Source of the DNA: Whitmania pigra
Taxonomy: Eukaryota; Annelida; Clitellata; Hirudinida; Haemopidae
Assembly (NCBI GenBank): GCA_021613335.1
Contig: JAJTWR010000187.1
Span: 1 to 64,000 of the forward strand
Direction of reading: 5' to 3'
DNA: 64,000 nt
The notes beneath the pieces are model-generated. The model worked only from the letters and a program-made list of their open reading frames with translations. It searched no databases and had not been told where the DNA came from. The position numbers and the translations under genes were made by a program. Positions 1 to 10,408 of this stretch are shown here, one piece after another (positions within the stretch are counted from its first letter, which is position 1; the number at the start of each line of letters is the position of its first letter).

Positions 1-802
1 ATAAGGCTGTGGGAGAATTCGACAGTTTGATGGCCTTTCCACCGTACACGAGGTCTTGCCCCGCGCGCTCAAGCGGCAAGAAGCTCGATTCTCCAATGAA
101 TTCCGCGATGAATTGGTTGGCCGGCTCTTCGTAAAGGCCCGAAGGGGGGGCGATCTGCGCCAACCGCCCTTGCGAGAATACCGCGATGCGGTCGGACATT
201 GTCAGGGCTTCGCGCTGATCGTGTGTCACGGAAACCGTCGTCATACCGAGACGATCGTGGAGCTTCCGGATCTCGATCTGCATAGTTTCGCGCAGTTGTT
301 TGTCGAGGGCAGAGAGCGGCTCGTCCATCAGGAGGATGCGCGGCTCGAAGACGATGGCGCGCGCGAGCGCAACGCGCTGGCATTGTCCGCCGGACAGCTG
401 GTTGACCCGTCGCTCCCCGTAACCGCCGAGCTGCACAAGATCGAGGACATGCTTCACGCGGTCAGAAATGTCCGCGGGGCTGTGTTTGCGCAGCTTGAGC
501 GGGTAGGCGACGTTCTCTTCGACCGACATATGCGGGAAGAGCGCATAGTTCTGGAACACCATGCCAATATTCCGCTTGTGCGGCGGCAGATGGACAATCT
601 CCTGATCCGCGATGCGGATCGACCCCTGATTGGGACGGCTGAACCCTGCGATCATCATCAGCAAGGTCGTTTTGCCGGAACCGGACGGTCCCAGAAGGGT
701 CAGGAATTCACCGGGACGGATATCGAACGACACATCGCCGACGGCGCGTACCCCACCGAAATACTTCGACAGCGATCGGATTTGAACAGGCAATGCGGAC
801 AT
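1..802 (-). CDS. ABC transporter ATP-binding protein, polyamine (PotA-like) type, partial
   Basis: The frame is open from an ATG at 802 to the window edge (267 codons plus one base), so the C-terminus lies outside. The protein has Walker A GPSGSGKTT at residues 38-46, a Q-loop VFQNYALFPH, the signature LSGGQCQR, Walker B ILLMDEPLSALD and the switch histidine in SVTHD. Phrases such as NIGMVFQNYALFPH are typical of spermidine/putrescine and Fe3+ importers. It should energise uptake at the inner membrane together with the binding protein 86 bases upstream. Substrate is inferred from family resemblance only. The permease genes are not in the window. Confidence 0.85.
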   Translation of the reverse strand, partial: MSALPVQIRSLSKYFGGVRAVGDVSFDIRPGEFLTLLGPSGSGKTTLLMMIAGFSRPNQGSIRIADQEIVHLPPHKRNIGMVFQNYALFPHMSVEENVAYPLKLRKHSPADISDRVKHVLDLVQLGGYGERRVNQLSGGQCQRVALARAIVFEPRILLMDEPLSALDKQLRETMQIEIRKLHDRLGMTTVSVTHDQREALTMSDRIAVFSQGRLAQIAPPSGLYEEPANQFIAEFIGESSFLPLERAGQDLVYGGKAIKLSNSPTAL

Positions 803-888
803 GGGTGTTTGTTCCAGGGTCTGTTCCAGAAGAAACGATCGGCATGGGTAGCGCCCGGCCGCTTTGGCCGGACGCCGACGCACCCCCG

Positions 889-1927
889 TTATTGCATCGC
901 GGCATCCCACTTCGTCTGGGCTTCGATATTGATGCTGGACCAATGCGGCATGTCGGTGATCAGCTGCCTGGCGATATTTTCGGTGCTCGTCACAACATGC
1001 GCGGCCTTCTCAGGTGAAATAAGACCTGATCTGAACGCATCCTGATTGAGCGGGCCGTAGGGAATGTAATCTGGCAGACGCGCCTGATACTTGGGATCAA
1101 GCAGGTGGTTGATCAGGCGCATCGCGCCTTCCGGATTGGGCGAGCCTTTCGGAACGACGAGGCATTCCACATCCATTACCGCCTGATTGAGTGTATAGGC
1201 GTAAGGCGCTCCTTCCTTGATCGCCGCGTCGATGCGGGCGGCCCAGATTGTCAGCATGTCGACTTCGCGAGAGGCGGCGAGTTGCGTCGCCTGCGCGCCG
1301 CTCGCCCACTTGACCGTGATGTTCGGCTTGAACTTGACCCAAGCGTTGATCGCACGCGGAATATCGACGGGGTAGACCTTTTCCTTCGGCACGCCCTCCG
1401 CCATCAGGGCGATTTCGAGATTGGACTGGGGTGTCGTTCCGCCGATCGCACGGGTGCCGGGAAATTTCTTCACATCGAAGAAATCGGCCCAGTTTTCCGG
1501 CGGATTGTTTTTGTAGACGTCCTTGTTGTAGGCAAGCACGGTCGCGTAGGCTGTAAAACCGACCCAATTTTTTGCTCTCAGATGCTCCGGAATCCCGGTC
1601 GCGTTGGGAATTTTTCGAGTAATCGAGCGGAATCGTCAGCTCTTCCCGAGCCGCCTGATCGCACAGGCCGCCATAGAGTTCCGCAACGTCAATCTCGATG
1701 GCTCTCGCCTTCACTTTGGTCCGAATGTCGCGGATGCCGCTTGCCAGCACGTATTCCGTCACCTTCATATTCTGCTCTTTAGGCAAGAGGTCGAGAATGC
1801 CCTTCCTAACGCCTTCCTGATAGGCGCCGCCGTAGGATGCATAACTGACGTTTTCCTGCGCAATGGCGGGTAGCGCCAGACACGCCGCCGATACCGCCGA
1901 TACCGTCGAGAACCCACACAATTTCAT
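889..1927 (-). pseudogene. Periplasmic substrate-binding protein (PotD/PotF-like), one-base frameshift
   Basis: An N-terminal frame starts at 1927 with a signal peptide (MKLCGFSTVSAVSAACLALP, cleavage after AIA) and the family phrase VSYASYGGAYQEGVRKGIL. After LTIPLDYSK homology moves to another frame, which runs to a stop at 889 (LAYNKDVYKNNPPENWADFF and so on). The 1039-base span is 346 codons plus one base. The shift sits at a five-T run at 1611-1615, so one extra base explains it. The product would capture a polyamine-like solute for the downstream ATPase. Real decay and a sequencing error cannot be separated here. Confidence 0.8.
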
Positions 1928-2030
1928 GATTTCCTCCCGTTAGGGACCGCTTTGCAGGTGGTTTTCTGAATACTGATCCGGGGAGCCCGGAGTTCAGAAG
2001 CGCCCTTGGCGTTCCTCTCTTGCGTGTAGA

Positions 2031-3005
<975 letters not shown>

Positions 3006-3080
3006 GTTGACCCCGGATCCATTGCAAGCAACCGATGACGCTATCTAGACTCAATTCGATGGGGCTGTAAACAAAATTGA

Positions 3081-3132
3081 ATGTACGTCCAGCAATTTAT
3101 TTTGCTGCCAATCAAAAATTGGACGACCGTCC
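3081..3132. promoter_or_regulatory. Candidate TetR-type operator region upstream of the nitronate monooxygenase gene
   Basis: Bases 3121-3132 read GGACG-AC-CGTCC, a perfect 5+5 palindrome with a two-base spacer, flanked by TT and GA. A related half, TACGTCC, lies near 3084-3090, and a small hairpin (AGCAA/TTGCT) lies between them. This spaced layout is common for TetR-family operators. It sits 75-127 bases upstream of the start at 3005 and plausibly controlled that gene. No regulator gene is adjacent; the IS5 copy starts at 3209. Confidence 0.35.
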
Positions 3133-3208
3133 GATTTATTGCATGCTTTGGGTCAGAAACAGGAATGCGGGCGGATTTGGAGGGGTCGACCACCTTGCCG
3201 GACCGATC

Positions 3209-4506
3209 TGGACACCTCCGGAAACCTGATTTAAGGATTTCTGGTTGAGGAAGGGCTGTTTTTTGGCATAAGTCGGGTGAAGAGGACGATGTTCCGGGGT
3301 TTGCGAGGCGACTTTACCTCGTTTTCCTTGTTCCCCAGGGTCAGACGGGGTTCATTTTTTCCAACCAGCGCCAGCGTTTCATGTTGTAAGCCATGTTGGC
3401 CAGAGTGATGGTCGCCTCTGCTCTTGCTTTTCCGATGGTTCGGATGAAGAGACTCATGCGATCTTTCTGTTCGGCGAAGACGCGCTCAACGCGGGCGCGG
3501 ATTTTGGACTTCACCGCATTGGCCCTCGCTGTGGCCTTGCTCATCGGTCTGCCCTTTGGTTTCTTGCGATGGATGCGGCTGACCTTGCCATGCATGATCA
3601 AGCAGAAATTCCTCGTTGCTCTTTGAGCGGTATGCCGTATCGGCCCATACATCCGAGGCTGTGTTCCGGGCAATCAGCCCCTCTCGCAGCCGCGCTCCAT
3701 CCGCGGCGGCGGCATCCGTGACGAGGGCGGCGGATGATACCATGTCGGCGGTCAATGGAAATGTGGCTTTTGTAGCCAAAGACCGGGGTCGCGATATCGA
3801 TCTGCGGCGTCCCATCCTCTTTGGGCCTGGCTTTGGAGAGTTTCATCGTCCAGCGAGCCTCTCGATCCTTCTGCCGTAATTTGGCCGGCCTGTCCTTCCA
3901 TGCTTCCCTTTCATGCTTCGGGGATTTGACCGGCTTTGATCGCCTCTTTCTCGCTGTCTTTGTTGCGCTGGCGTGGGGCTGCCACCAGCGTCGCGTCAAT
4001 GATCTGGCCGCCCATGGCAAGATAGCCTGCATCGGAAATCATCTGATCGAGGGTTTGAAACAGCCGGTCCAGCGCCCTGGCCGTGATCAGCGCCTCGCGA
4101 AAATCCCACAGCGTGTTGGCGTCGGGAACCGCTTCGCCGGGACGCAAACCGCAGAACCGAAGCCAGGTCAGGCGATCTTGCACCTGGCAGGCCGTCTGCT
4201 GGAGTGACAGGCCATAGAGCCCCTGCAAGACCAGCATCTTGAACTTCAGCGCCACATCGAACCCGGGGCGTCCCCCTTTCGAGGGGTCGGAACGCCGAAC
4301 CGCCTTGCTCAGAGCCGGGCGAAATTGCTCGAAGCAGACCGTTCGCTCCAGTTTCTCCAGCGGATCACCTTCCGCCGACAGAGCTTCAAGGCTGTGTTCG
4401 AAATCCCAGAAACCAACCTGACCCTTCATCAGGGCCTCCATCCATCTACCGATACAGACAATTGAATCATGAAATCGTCGCCAACGCCAGTTTCCGGAGG
4501 CGTCCA
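3209..4506 (-). mobile_element. IS5-family insertion sequence, copy A
   Basis: The ends carry near-perfect inverted repeats: TGGACACCTCCGGAAAC at 3209-3225 and the complement of TGGACGCCTCCGGAAAC at 4490-4506. The 1298-base element matches the one at 49238-50546 in inverted orientation. No target duplication is visible (left flank GATC, right flank CATT), so an end may have been exchanged by recombination. The transposase is broken in several places. Confidence 0.85.
3341..4441 (-). pseudogene. IS5-family transposase, frameshifted (copy A)
   Basis: The start is taken at the ATG at 4441 (MEALMKGQVGFWDFEHS). The first frame also opens at an ATG inside the terminal repeat (4507), which is less likely to be used. 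DDE-type homology moves through four frames: SKGGRPGFDVALKFKMLVLQ to MGGQIIDATLVAAP up to about 3911; then MKLSKARPKEDGTPQID; then ARNTASDVWADTAYRSKSNE; then a basic C-terminal part ending in NMKRWRWLEKMNPV at 3341. One shift comes from a 13-base tandem duplication at 3894-3919 that is shared with copy B. A TGA in the first repeat also stops the N-terminal frame. Confidence 0.8.
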
Positions 4507-4681
4507 CATTACTCCTACCTCTTAGCGAAGTGGGAGACCCTGTCCGGAAACTTTGGGGGCTATTTCAAGGCTGACCAAATTCAGCTTGCTCGATCAAAGA
4601 TGAAGGTACAACCTCCTGAAACTTTACAACCAGGCTGGATGACGCAAGGCTGCGAATCGCTGTCAGCAGCAGATGAAGATG

Positions 4682-5353
4682 TCACTTTGCCAGCCAGAGC
4701 GGATTTTTCAGCGACGCCACGAAGGCTTCATGAGCTGCCAACTCCTGGGGGTCGACTCTGTGGGGCCGGGGGGGGCGAAACGGGCGCTCGACGGTCACGG
4801 TACACTCGCCAGACTGGCTGGCGCTCAGATCGAAGCCAGTTTGCCGGCCGCCCATCAATTCCAGATAAACTTCAGCCAGCAATTCGGCATCCAGCAAAGC
4901 GCCATGTTTGGCGCGGCGGGAATTGTCGATCCCGAAGCGCCGGCACAGGGCGTCCAGACTGGCCTGAGCGCCGGGAAAAGCCTTGCGCGCAAAGATCATG
5001 GTGCAGAAGGCCCGCTCGATCGGCAGCGGCGCGAAGCCGGCCAGGCTCAGCTCGGCATTGATAAAGCGCATATCGAACTCGGCATTGTGGATCACCAGCC
5101 GGGCATCGCCGATGAAATCCAGAAACGCGCCGGCGATGTCGGCGAAAACCGGGTAGCCGGCAAGAAAATCCGCCGACAATCCATGAATGCGAAAGGCTTC
5201 TTCCGGCATGTCGCGCTGGGGGTTGATATAGCGATGCAGGCTTTTGCCGGTGACGATATAATTCACCACCTCAACGCAGGCGATTTCAACCAGGCGATGA
5301 CCGGATTTCGGGTCAAGGCCGGTGGTTTCAGTATCGAGCACGATTTCACGCAT
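4682..5353 (-). CDS. dnaQ: DNA polymerase III epsilon subunit (3'-5' exonuclease)
   Basis: This 223-aa protein is intact. It begins [20 protein letters not shown], the DEDD exonuclease ExoI motif (D7, E9), and has [11 protein letters not shown] (ExoII) and a [21 protein letters not shown]xoIII region with the catalytic histidine. The C-terminal tail would bind the polymerase alpha subunit. It provides replication proofreading. Its start overlaps the end of coaE (stop at 5346-5348), which fits translational coupling in the maf-aroE-coaE-dnaQ string. Downstream, 175 bases without a recognisable gene separate it from IS5 copy A. Confidence 0.95.
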   Translation of the reverse strand: MREIVLDTETTGLDPKSGHRLVEIACVEVVNYIVTGKSLHRYINPQRDMPEEAFRIHGLSADFLAGYPVFADIAGAFLDFIGDARLVIHNAEFDMRFINAELSLAGFAPLPIERAFCTMIFARKAFPGAQASLDALCRRFGIDNSRRAKHGALLDAELLAEVYLELMGGRQTGFDLSASQSGECTVTVERPFRPPRPHRVDPQELAAHEAFVASLKNPLWLAK

Positions 5354-5969
5354 AAGGCCTCCAGGCCGCCGGGCGCGGCGGATGCGCCGTCAGTTTTTTT
5401 AGCAGGCGATCGAGACGACGCAAGGTTCAAATGCCGGCCAAGCCCGGTTGGCAGGACGGCATCGGCAAGCCGGCGCTTACGGCAATCGGGCATCTGCTGA
5501 CGCAGGATCTCATCCAGCCTTGCGGCGGTCATGCCCGGGCGGCGCAGAACCCGTTGGCGCTGCAAGAAAAGCGGGGCGCTGACCACCGCCACCCAATCGC
5601 ACCGGCGCTGCCCGCCGGTTTCGAACAGCAAGGGGACATCCAGCGCCGCCAAGGGTCTGCCAGCGCGCGCTTGCGCGGCTAGAAAGCGTCGTTCGGCGGC
5701 GCGAACCAGCGGGTGCAAAATCGCCTCCAGCCGCCGCAACTCCAGCGGTTGGCCAAAAACCAGCGCTCCCAACGCGCGCCGATCGACAGCCCCGGCCGCG
5801 AGCGCGCCTGGAAAAGCCAGGGCGATTGCCGGATGGCCGCGCCGCCCTTGGCCAAAAGCCGATGCACCGCGGCATCGGCATCGTGCACCGGCACGCGGCG
5901 CTGGCGCAGCAGCGTCGCGGCGGTCGATTTTCCCATGCCGATCGACCCGGTCAGGCCCAGAACGATCAT
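5346..5969 (-). pseudogene. coaE: Dephospho-CoA kinase, two compensating one-base frameshifts
   Basis: The last step of CoA synthesis is essential in most bacteria. The N-terminal frame starts at 5969 ([21 protein letters not shown]-loop GSIGMGKS) and includes [18 protein letters not shown]. Homology then continues one frame over from [10 protein letters not shown] through LEAILHPLV and PLLFETG. A second shift near 5426 leads into TLRRLDRLLKKL and a stop at 5346-5348. A missing G near 5829 and an extra A near 5426 restore 207 aa, a normal length. The start overlaps the aroE stop (ATGA). The gene is probably intact in the organism. Confidence 0.8.
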
Positions 5970-6814
5970 GCCTCCAGCACTGCCGCTCGCAAGCATGCCG
6001 TGACGCGCGGGCGCACGCCAAACCAGGCGGCAAAGCCCGGGACCGCCTGGTGCAATAACATGCCAAGCCCATCTACCGTCGGATTTCCGCGCGCGCGCGC
6101 TGCCGCCAGCAGCTCCGTTTCCAGCGGCGCATAGACGATATCCGTGACCAGCGCCGTCACCGGTAAGCGTTCGAGCGATATATCGAGCGGCGGTTCGCCG
6201 GTCATCCCCAAGCTGGTCGTATTAACCAGCAGGCTTGCTTCCGCCAGCGAATCGCCTGCCTTGTCCCAGGCAAGAGCGCCAAGCCTGGCGGCGCAGACCG
6301 GCGCCAGATCGCGGATCAGCGCTTTGGCCCTGGCCAGCGTGCGATTGACGATAACGATCCGCCGCACCCCGGCATCGGCGAGCGCGATCGCCACCGCGCG
6401 CGCCGCGCCGCCCGCGCCCAGCATCACCGCCGTACCGTGCAACCAGAAATCTTGCGGGCATTCCTGACGCAGATTGGCGATGAAACCGTAAGCGTCGGTA
6501 TTGGACCCTTCGATACCGTCCGGGGTAAAAACCAGGGTGTTCACCGCGCCGATCCGCCGGGCATCGTCATCCAGGCGCTGCGCCAAGGCAAAGGCGGCCT
6601 GCTTGTTGGGCAAGGTGACATTGGCGCCGCGAAAGCCGATGCGGGCGAGCATCGGCACGGCTTGCGCGAAATCGCCGGGGCGGATGGCCAGCGGCACATA
6701 GGCGCCGTCGATGGCGTGATGCGCAAGCCAGTAACCGTGCAAGGCGGGCGAGCGCGAATGGCTGACCGGCCAGCCGATGACGCCGGCAAGCGCCGCCTTT
6801 CCGGTCAATCTCAT
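5966..6814 (-). CDS. aroE: Shikimate dehydrogenase
   Basis: This is a complete 282-aa enzyme that reduces 3-dehydroshikimate with NADPH in aromatic amino-acid synthesis. Visible marks are the substrate loop [10 protein letters not shown], the catalytic lysine in [24 protein letters not shown] and the dinucleotide loop GAGGAARAV. The C-terminal [18 protein letters not shown] is typical. ATGA overlaps tie it to maf upstream (6811-6814) and coaE downstream (5966-5969), so the four genes form one tightly coupled operon. Confidence 0.96.
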   Translation of the reverse strand: MRLTGKAALAGVIGWPVSHSRSPALHGYWLAHHAIDGAYVPLAIRPGDFAQAVPMLARIGFRGANVTLPNKQAAFALAQRLDDDARRIGAVNTLVFTPDGIEGSNTDAYGFIANLRQECPQDFWLHGTAVMLGAGGAARAVAIALADAGVRRIVIVNRTLARAKALIRDLAPVCAARLGALAWDKAGDSLAEASLLVNTTSLGMTGEPPLDISLERLPVTALVTDIVYAPLETELLAAARARGNPTVDGLGMLLHQAVPGFAAWFGVRPRVTACLRAAVLEA

Positions 6815-7413
6815 GTCAAAATCGCTCCATGGGCGCGTAAAAATCCGAGCAATGGCAGCAATGGCAATCCGAGAACGGTAAAAAAATCACCCTCGACGCG
6901 CTCGAAAAGCTGCGCTCCCAGCCCTTCCAGCTGGTAAGCCCCGACCGAGGTTAACGCCGCCGCTCCCAGCCGATCCAGATAGTCATCGATGAAAGCGTCC
7001 GACAGGGTGCGCATGGTCAAGCGGGCGCGGTCGATTTCACCCCATAAGCGCTGGTCGTCGCGGCAGACCGTTACGGCGCTGATCAACAGATGCGCGCGCC
7101 CCGACAGCGCGCGCAGATGCGCTGCAGCCTGAGCGCGGTCGGTTGGCTTGTCAAACCAGCCATTGTCGCATTCCAGCATCTGATCGGCCCCGATGACCAA
7201 GGCTCCGGGCCGCCGGCGCGCCGCGCGCCGGGCTTTCAACTCGGCTAAACGATCGGCAATCGCCGCGGCGTCGGCTCCTTCGGCGCGCAAGGCCCGTTTG
7301 ACCTCCTGCTCATCGAGTTGGGAGGGCAGGCGCTCGACGGTCAAGCCGGCGGCGGTGAGCAGAGCATGACGGGTGACGCTGCCAGAGGCCAGAACCAAGG
7401 CGCCAGAAATCAT
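6811..7413 (-). CDS. maf: Maf-like nucleoside triphosphate pyrophosphatase
   Basis: The protein is about 200 aa with the Maf opening LVLASGSVTRHALLTAAGL and the DTV/GADQ-type motif VIGADQMLECDNGWFDKPTD. Family members hydrolyse non-canonical or methylated NTPs. I chose ATG 7413 (MISGALVLASGS) because family alignments begin there. The frame extends upstream to 7455, but that would overlap the preceding gene by 29 bases. It lies 13 bases downstream of the TPR/glycosyltransferase gene and overlaps aroE by ATGA. Confidence 0.9.
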   Translation of the reverse strand: MISGALVLASGSVTRHALLTAAGLTVERLPSQLDEQEVKRALRAEGADAAAIADRLAELKARRAARRRPGALVIGADQMLECDNGWFDKPTDRAQAAAHLRALSGRAHLLISAVTVCRDDQRLWGEIDRARLTMRTLSDAFIDDYLDRLGAAALTSVGAYQLEGLGAQLFERVEGDFFTVLGLPLLPLLGFLRAHGAILT

Positions 7414-7426
7414 GCCGGCTGTCTTC

Positions 7427-9283
7427 TCAGGAGCGGGCGGGAAGATGCGAAGCAAGAGCCGTCAACAGATTGTCCGCCATGAGGTCTGGATCGATGACCG
7501 TGGACGCGGCCAGGCGCGCGCGCAGCTCTGCTCGCCAGGCGCTCAGCTCATCGGGCGCAGCCGCCAGCTCGGTTACGATCCTCAGCCAGTCTCCGGCATC
7601 GCAAGCGATCCATTCCTCACGGTCGATCGCCGCCAAAATCGAGGCTGACATACGGCTAACGATCCGCTTTCCAGGCATGGTTGTCACGGGAACCCCCTGC
7701 CACAGGGCTTGCACCGTGGTAAGTCCGCCGTTAAAATTCAGCGGATCGAGGGCGATATCGATTTCGCCATACCCGCTCAGAAAATCCTTGGTGGGCGACC
7801 AGCCGTGAATATCGATCCGACGATCGGCAATTCCGGCCGCGGCAAAGAGCGCGCGAATGCGATGCGCTTCGGTATCGTTGAAATCGCCCGCGCGCAGATA
7901 GAGCCGCGACCCTGACACCGCATGCATCGCCTGCGCCCATAAAGCCACGGTCGTGGCATCGATCTTATCCGGGCGGTTGAAACTGCCGAAGGTGATATGG
8001 CCGCGCGCCAGACAAGGCGGCGGCGCTGGCAGGGAGCCATCGCTGGCGAGCATATACAGATTCGACACGAAAGGACCCGGGGTCTTCAGATACAGGATCT
8101 CTTCACAAAAATCATCTTCGGCATCGGGCGGCATCAGCCAGCGATCCAGCAGCAGCCCGTCCACCAACCCGCTGCTGGCGAGGGCCTGGGACATGCTGGC
8201 GACAAAGCGCGCTGGACGATGCGAATAAAAACTGCAATCGAACATCGGCAACAGATCGATCGTTATCAGGCAATCCAAATCGTCTTGCCGAACCCTTGCG
8301 GCGGCGGCACCTGACAGGGCGCTGACATCCACTACCGGGATTTCCCAGGCCTGTCTGCTGCTGCCGGGCAGGAGATAGCAAATGGCGTCGATATTGCGCC
8401 GAAGCAAAGCGGGCGCCAAGGCATTGACGAAATGATCTTGTGTATATCCATACCCGAAAGCGGCGCTGCAAATTCCAACGCGCCCTGGACCAGGCTTGCG
8501 GGCTGGAAAAGGAAAAATCACCGGGGAAGGCAGCCTTTGCGCCCATGTCTTCACCACGCGATTGACTTCTCGCTGATCGCCGCGACCGGACAGGCAATAG
8601 AACGTGGCAAGCTCTGTCCACGCCATGTCCGGCAACCGGCCGCCGGCGTCAAGCGCGATACATTTCTCCATTAGAACCGATGCCTCAGCATACCGGCTAT
8701 GCTTATTCCCCAGTATCAATCCAAGATGATAGCAGGCATCGGCCCGTATGGCGGAATTCGTCACTGGATCGTCGATAATCTTCTGGAAAAGCGTTATGGC
8801 TTCGCTCTTTTGGGATAGAGCCAGCCTTTTGGCCAGAGCGAGGCGAATTGGCGGTCCAATCGACCAATCCGTACCGTGCGTTGCCAAAATCTGGCGATAA
8901 ACCGGGATCGCCTGGTTGAAATCGTGCCGTTCGACTAGGCGCTCAAGATTACGGAGCGCCATTTTTTTCACCGCCGGCTGATCCATGGCCTGCTGGTAAC
9001 AGGCGATCGCCTCCTCAATCCGGTCCTCATCCTCAAGCACGCAGCCAAGATTGATCAATGCGCCGCCATGCCCTGGATAACGCCGTAGAAGTTGGCGATA
9101 GGCCTCCTCCGCCGCCAGACGATGGCCATCGACTTGATACTGGCCCGCCAAGGAAAACCAGCTATCGGCATCGTCTTGCCCCTGCTCGCGCAAGAACGTC
9201 GTCCAAATCCCGACAGCTTCCTCGATCCGACCGGAAGCAAGCAAAGGCTGCACTGTAGGTTGAGAGGACACGCCCGTCTCCAA
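7427..9283 (-). CDS. TPR-repeat protein with GT41 (O-GlcNAc transferase/SPINDLY-like) domain
   Basis: This 618-aa protein has TPR-like helical repeats in roughly residues 1-240 (for example AWxxLAxxY-type and GALINLGCVLEDEDRIEEAI repeats). A C-terminal GT41-like glycosyltransferase domain follows, with ITFGSFNRPDKI, DIALDPLNFNGGLTTVQALW and GVPVTTMPGKRIVSRMSAS. Such proteins transfer sugars to proteins or surface structures using nucleotide sugars. No signal peptide is seen, so it is probably cytoplasmic. Its target is unknown. It sits directly upstream of maf and is likely co-transcribed. Confidence 0.85.
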   Translation of the reverse strand: METGVSSQPTVQPLLASGRIEEAVGIWTTFLREQGQDDADSWFSLAGQYQVDGHRLAAEEAYRQLLRRYPGHGGALINLGCVLEDEDRIEEAIACYQQAMDQPAVKKMALRNLERLVERHDFNQAIPVYRQILATHGTDWSIGPPIRLALAKRLALSQKSEAITLFQKIIDDPVTNSAIRADACYHLGLILGNKHSRYAEASVLMEKCIALDAGGRLPDMAWTELATFYCLSGRGDQREVNRVVKTWAQRLPSPVIFPFPARKPGPGRVGICSAAFGYGYTQDHFVNALAPALLRRNIDAICYLLPGSSRQAWEIPVVDVSALSGAAAARVRQDDLDCLITIDLLPMFDCSFYSHRPARFVASMSQALASSGLVDGLLLDRWLMPPDAEDDFCEEILYLKTPGPFVSNLYMLASDGSLPAPPPCLARGHITFGSFNRPDKIDATTVALWAQAMHAVSGSRLYLRAGDFNDTEAHRIRALFAAAGIADRRIDIHGWSPTKDFLSGYGEIDIALDPLNFNGGLTTVQALWQGVPVTTMPGKRIVSRMSASILAAIDREEWIACDAGDWLRIVTELAAAPDELSAWRAELRARLAASTVIDPDLMADNLLTALASHLPARS

Positions 9284-9310
9284 TCAGACAATAAAGAAAC
9301 CAGAACCAGA

Positions 9311-10360
9311 TTATTTTCCGCCACCGTGCGTTGCCAGATCGCGCAGATCGGCAATCAGGGCATCGACCCGGTCTGGATCGGCATCCCAGGCGAACATGAA
9401 GCGGGCGCACCCGCCGATGAAAGTATAAAACCGCCAACCGCGCTCGCGCAACCCTTCCAACACCGCGGGGGGGGCTCGCACGAACGCCGCATTGGCCTGG
9501 ACTGGAAACGCCAGATCGATTCCCGGCAGATCGCGGATGGCGTTCGCCAGCCGGGCGGCGCAGCGATTGCCATGGGCGGCGTTGCGCAGCCAGGCGTCAT
9601 TGGCCAGCATCCCAACCCAGGGAGCGGCCAGAAAACGCATTTTTGAGGCCAGCTGACCGGCCTGCTTGCAACGATAATCGAAATCCTCGGCCCATGCCGG
9701 GTTGAAAAACAAAATAGCCTCGCCTGCCGCCATGCCGTTCTTGGTGCCGCCAAAGCATAAGACATCCACCCCAACCCGCCAGGACATCTCGGCCGGCGAG
9801 CAGCCAAGCGCTGCGCAGGCATTGGCAAAACGCGCGCCATCCATGTGTAGTTTCAGCCCCAATTCCAGGCAGATCGCCGATAACGCCTGGATTTCGCCAA
9901 GCGTGTAAACCTGCCCGGTTTCGGTTGGCTGGGTGATGGTGACGACGCGCGGCTTTGGGAAATGAATGTCCGACCGCCCGGTTGCCAGCGCGCGCACCGC
10001 GGCCGGGGTCAGCTTACCGTCCTGGGCGGGCGCGATCAGCAACTTGGAGCCGTTGGAAAAAAATTCCGGCGCGCCGCATTCGTCGGTTTCGACATGGGCC
10101 GACGCCGAACAGATGACGCTGTGATAAGATTGACACAGGCTTGCCAGCGCCAGAGCGTTGGCCGCCGTGCCGTTGAAGGCGAAAAAAACGTCGCATTCCG
10201 TTGCAAACAAAGCGCGAAAACGATCGGCCGCCCGCGCCGTCCACAGATCCTCACCATAAGCGGGCGCATGGCCGCGATTGGCCTCGGCCATCGCCTGCCA
10301 CGCTTCAGGACAGATGCCGGCGTAATTGTCGCTGGCAAACTGCTGGGGTTCAAGGGGCAT
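9311..10360 (-). CDS. ltaE: Low-specificity L-threonine aldolase (PLP-dependent)
   Basis: This 349-aa fold-type I PLP enzyme of the beta-eliminating lyase/threonine aldolase family cleaves L-threonine or allo-threonine to glycine and acetaldehyde. Motifs include FASDNYAGICPEA, FNGTAANALAL, HMDGARFANACAALG and the PLP lysine in CFGGTKNGM. I chose the ATG at 10360 because a GAAGGAGAA ribosome site lies just upstream. An in-frame ATG at 10384 would place that site inside the gene. It is followed 27 bases downstream by the TPR/GT41 gene. Confidence 0.92.
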   Translation of the reverse strand: MPLEPQQFASDNYAGICPEAWQAMAEANRGHAPAYGEDLWTARAADRFRALFATECDVFFAFNGTAANALALASLCQSYHSVICSASAHVETDECGAPEFFSNGSKLLIAPAQDGKLTPAAVRALATGRSDIHFPKPRVVTITQPTETGQVYTLGEIQALSAICLELGLKLHMDGARFANACAALGCSPAEMSWRVGVDVLCFGGTKNGMAAGEAILFFNPAWAEDFDYRCKQAGQLASKMRFLAAPWVGMLANDAWLRNAAHGNRCAARLANAIRDLPGIDLAFPVQANAAFVRAPPAVLEGLRERGWRFYTFIGGCARFMFAWDADPDRVDALIADLRDLATHGGGK

Positions 10361-10408
10361 AAAGCGTTCTCCTTCAAGCTCCAAGGTTCGATCGACGCTG
10401 GCATGGCT

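Noticed and set aside
4524..4570. CCCTGTCCGGAAACTTT stretch between IS5 copy A and dnaQ, considered as another IS terminus
   Set aside because: It resembles IS ends by eye but has no partner repeat and no transposase piece nearby.
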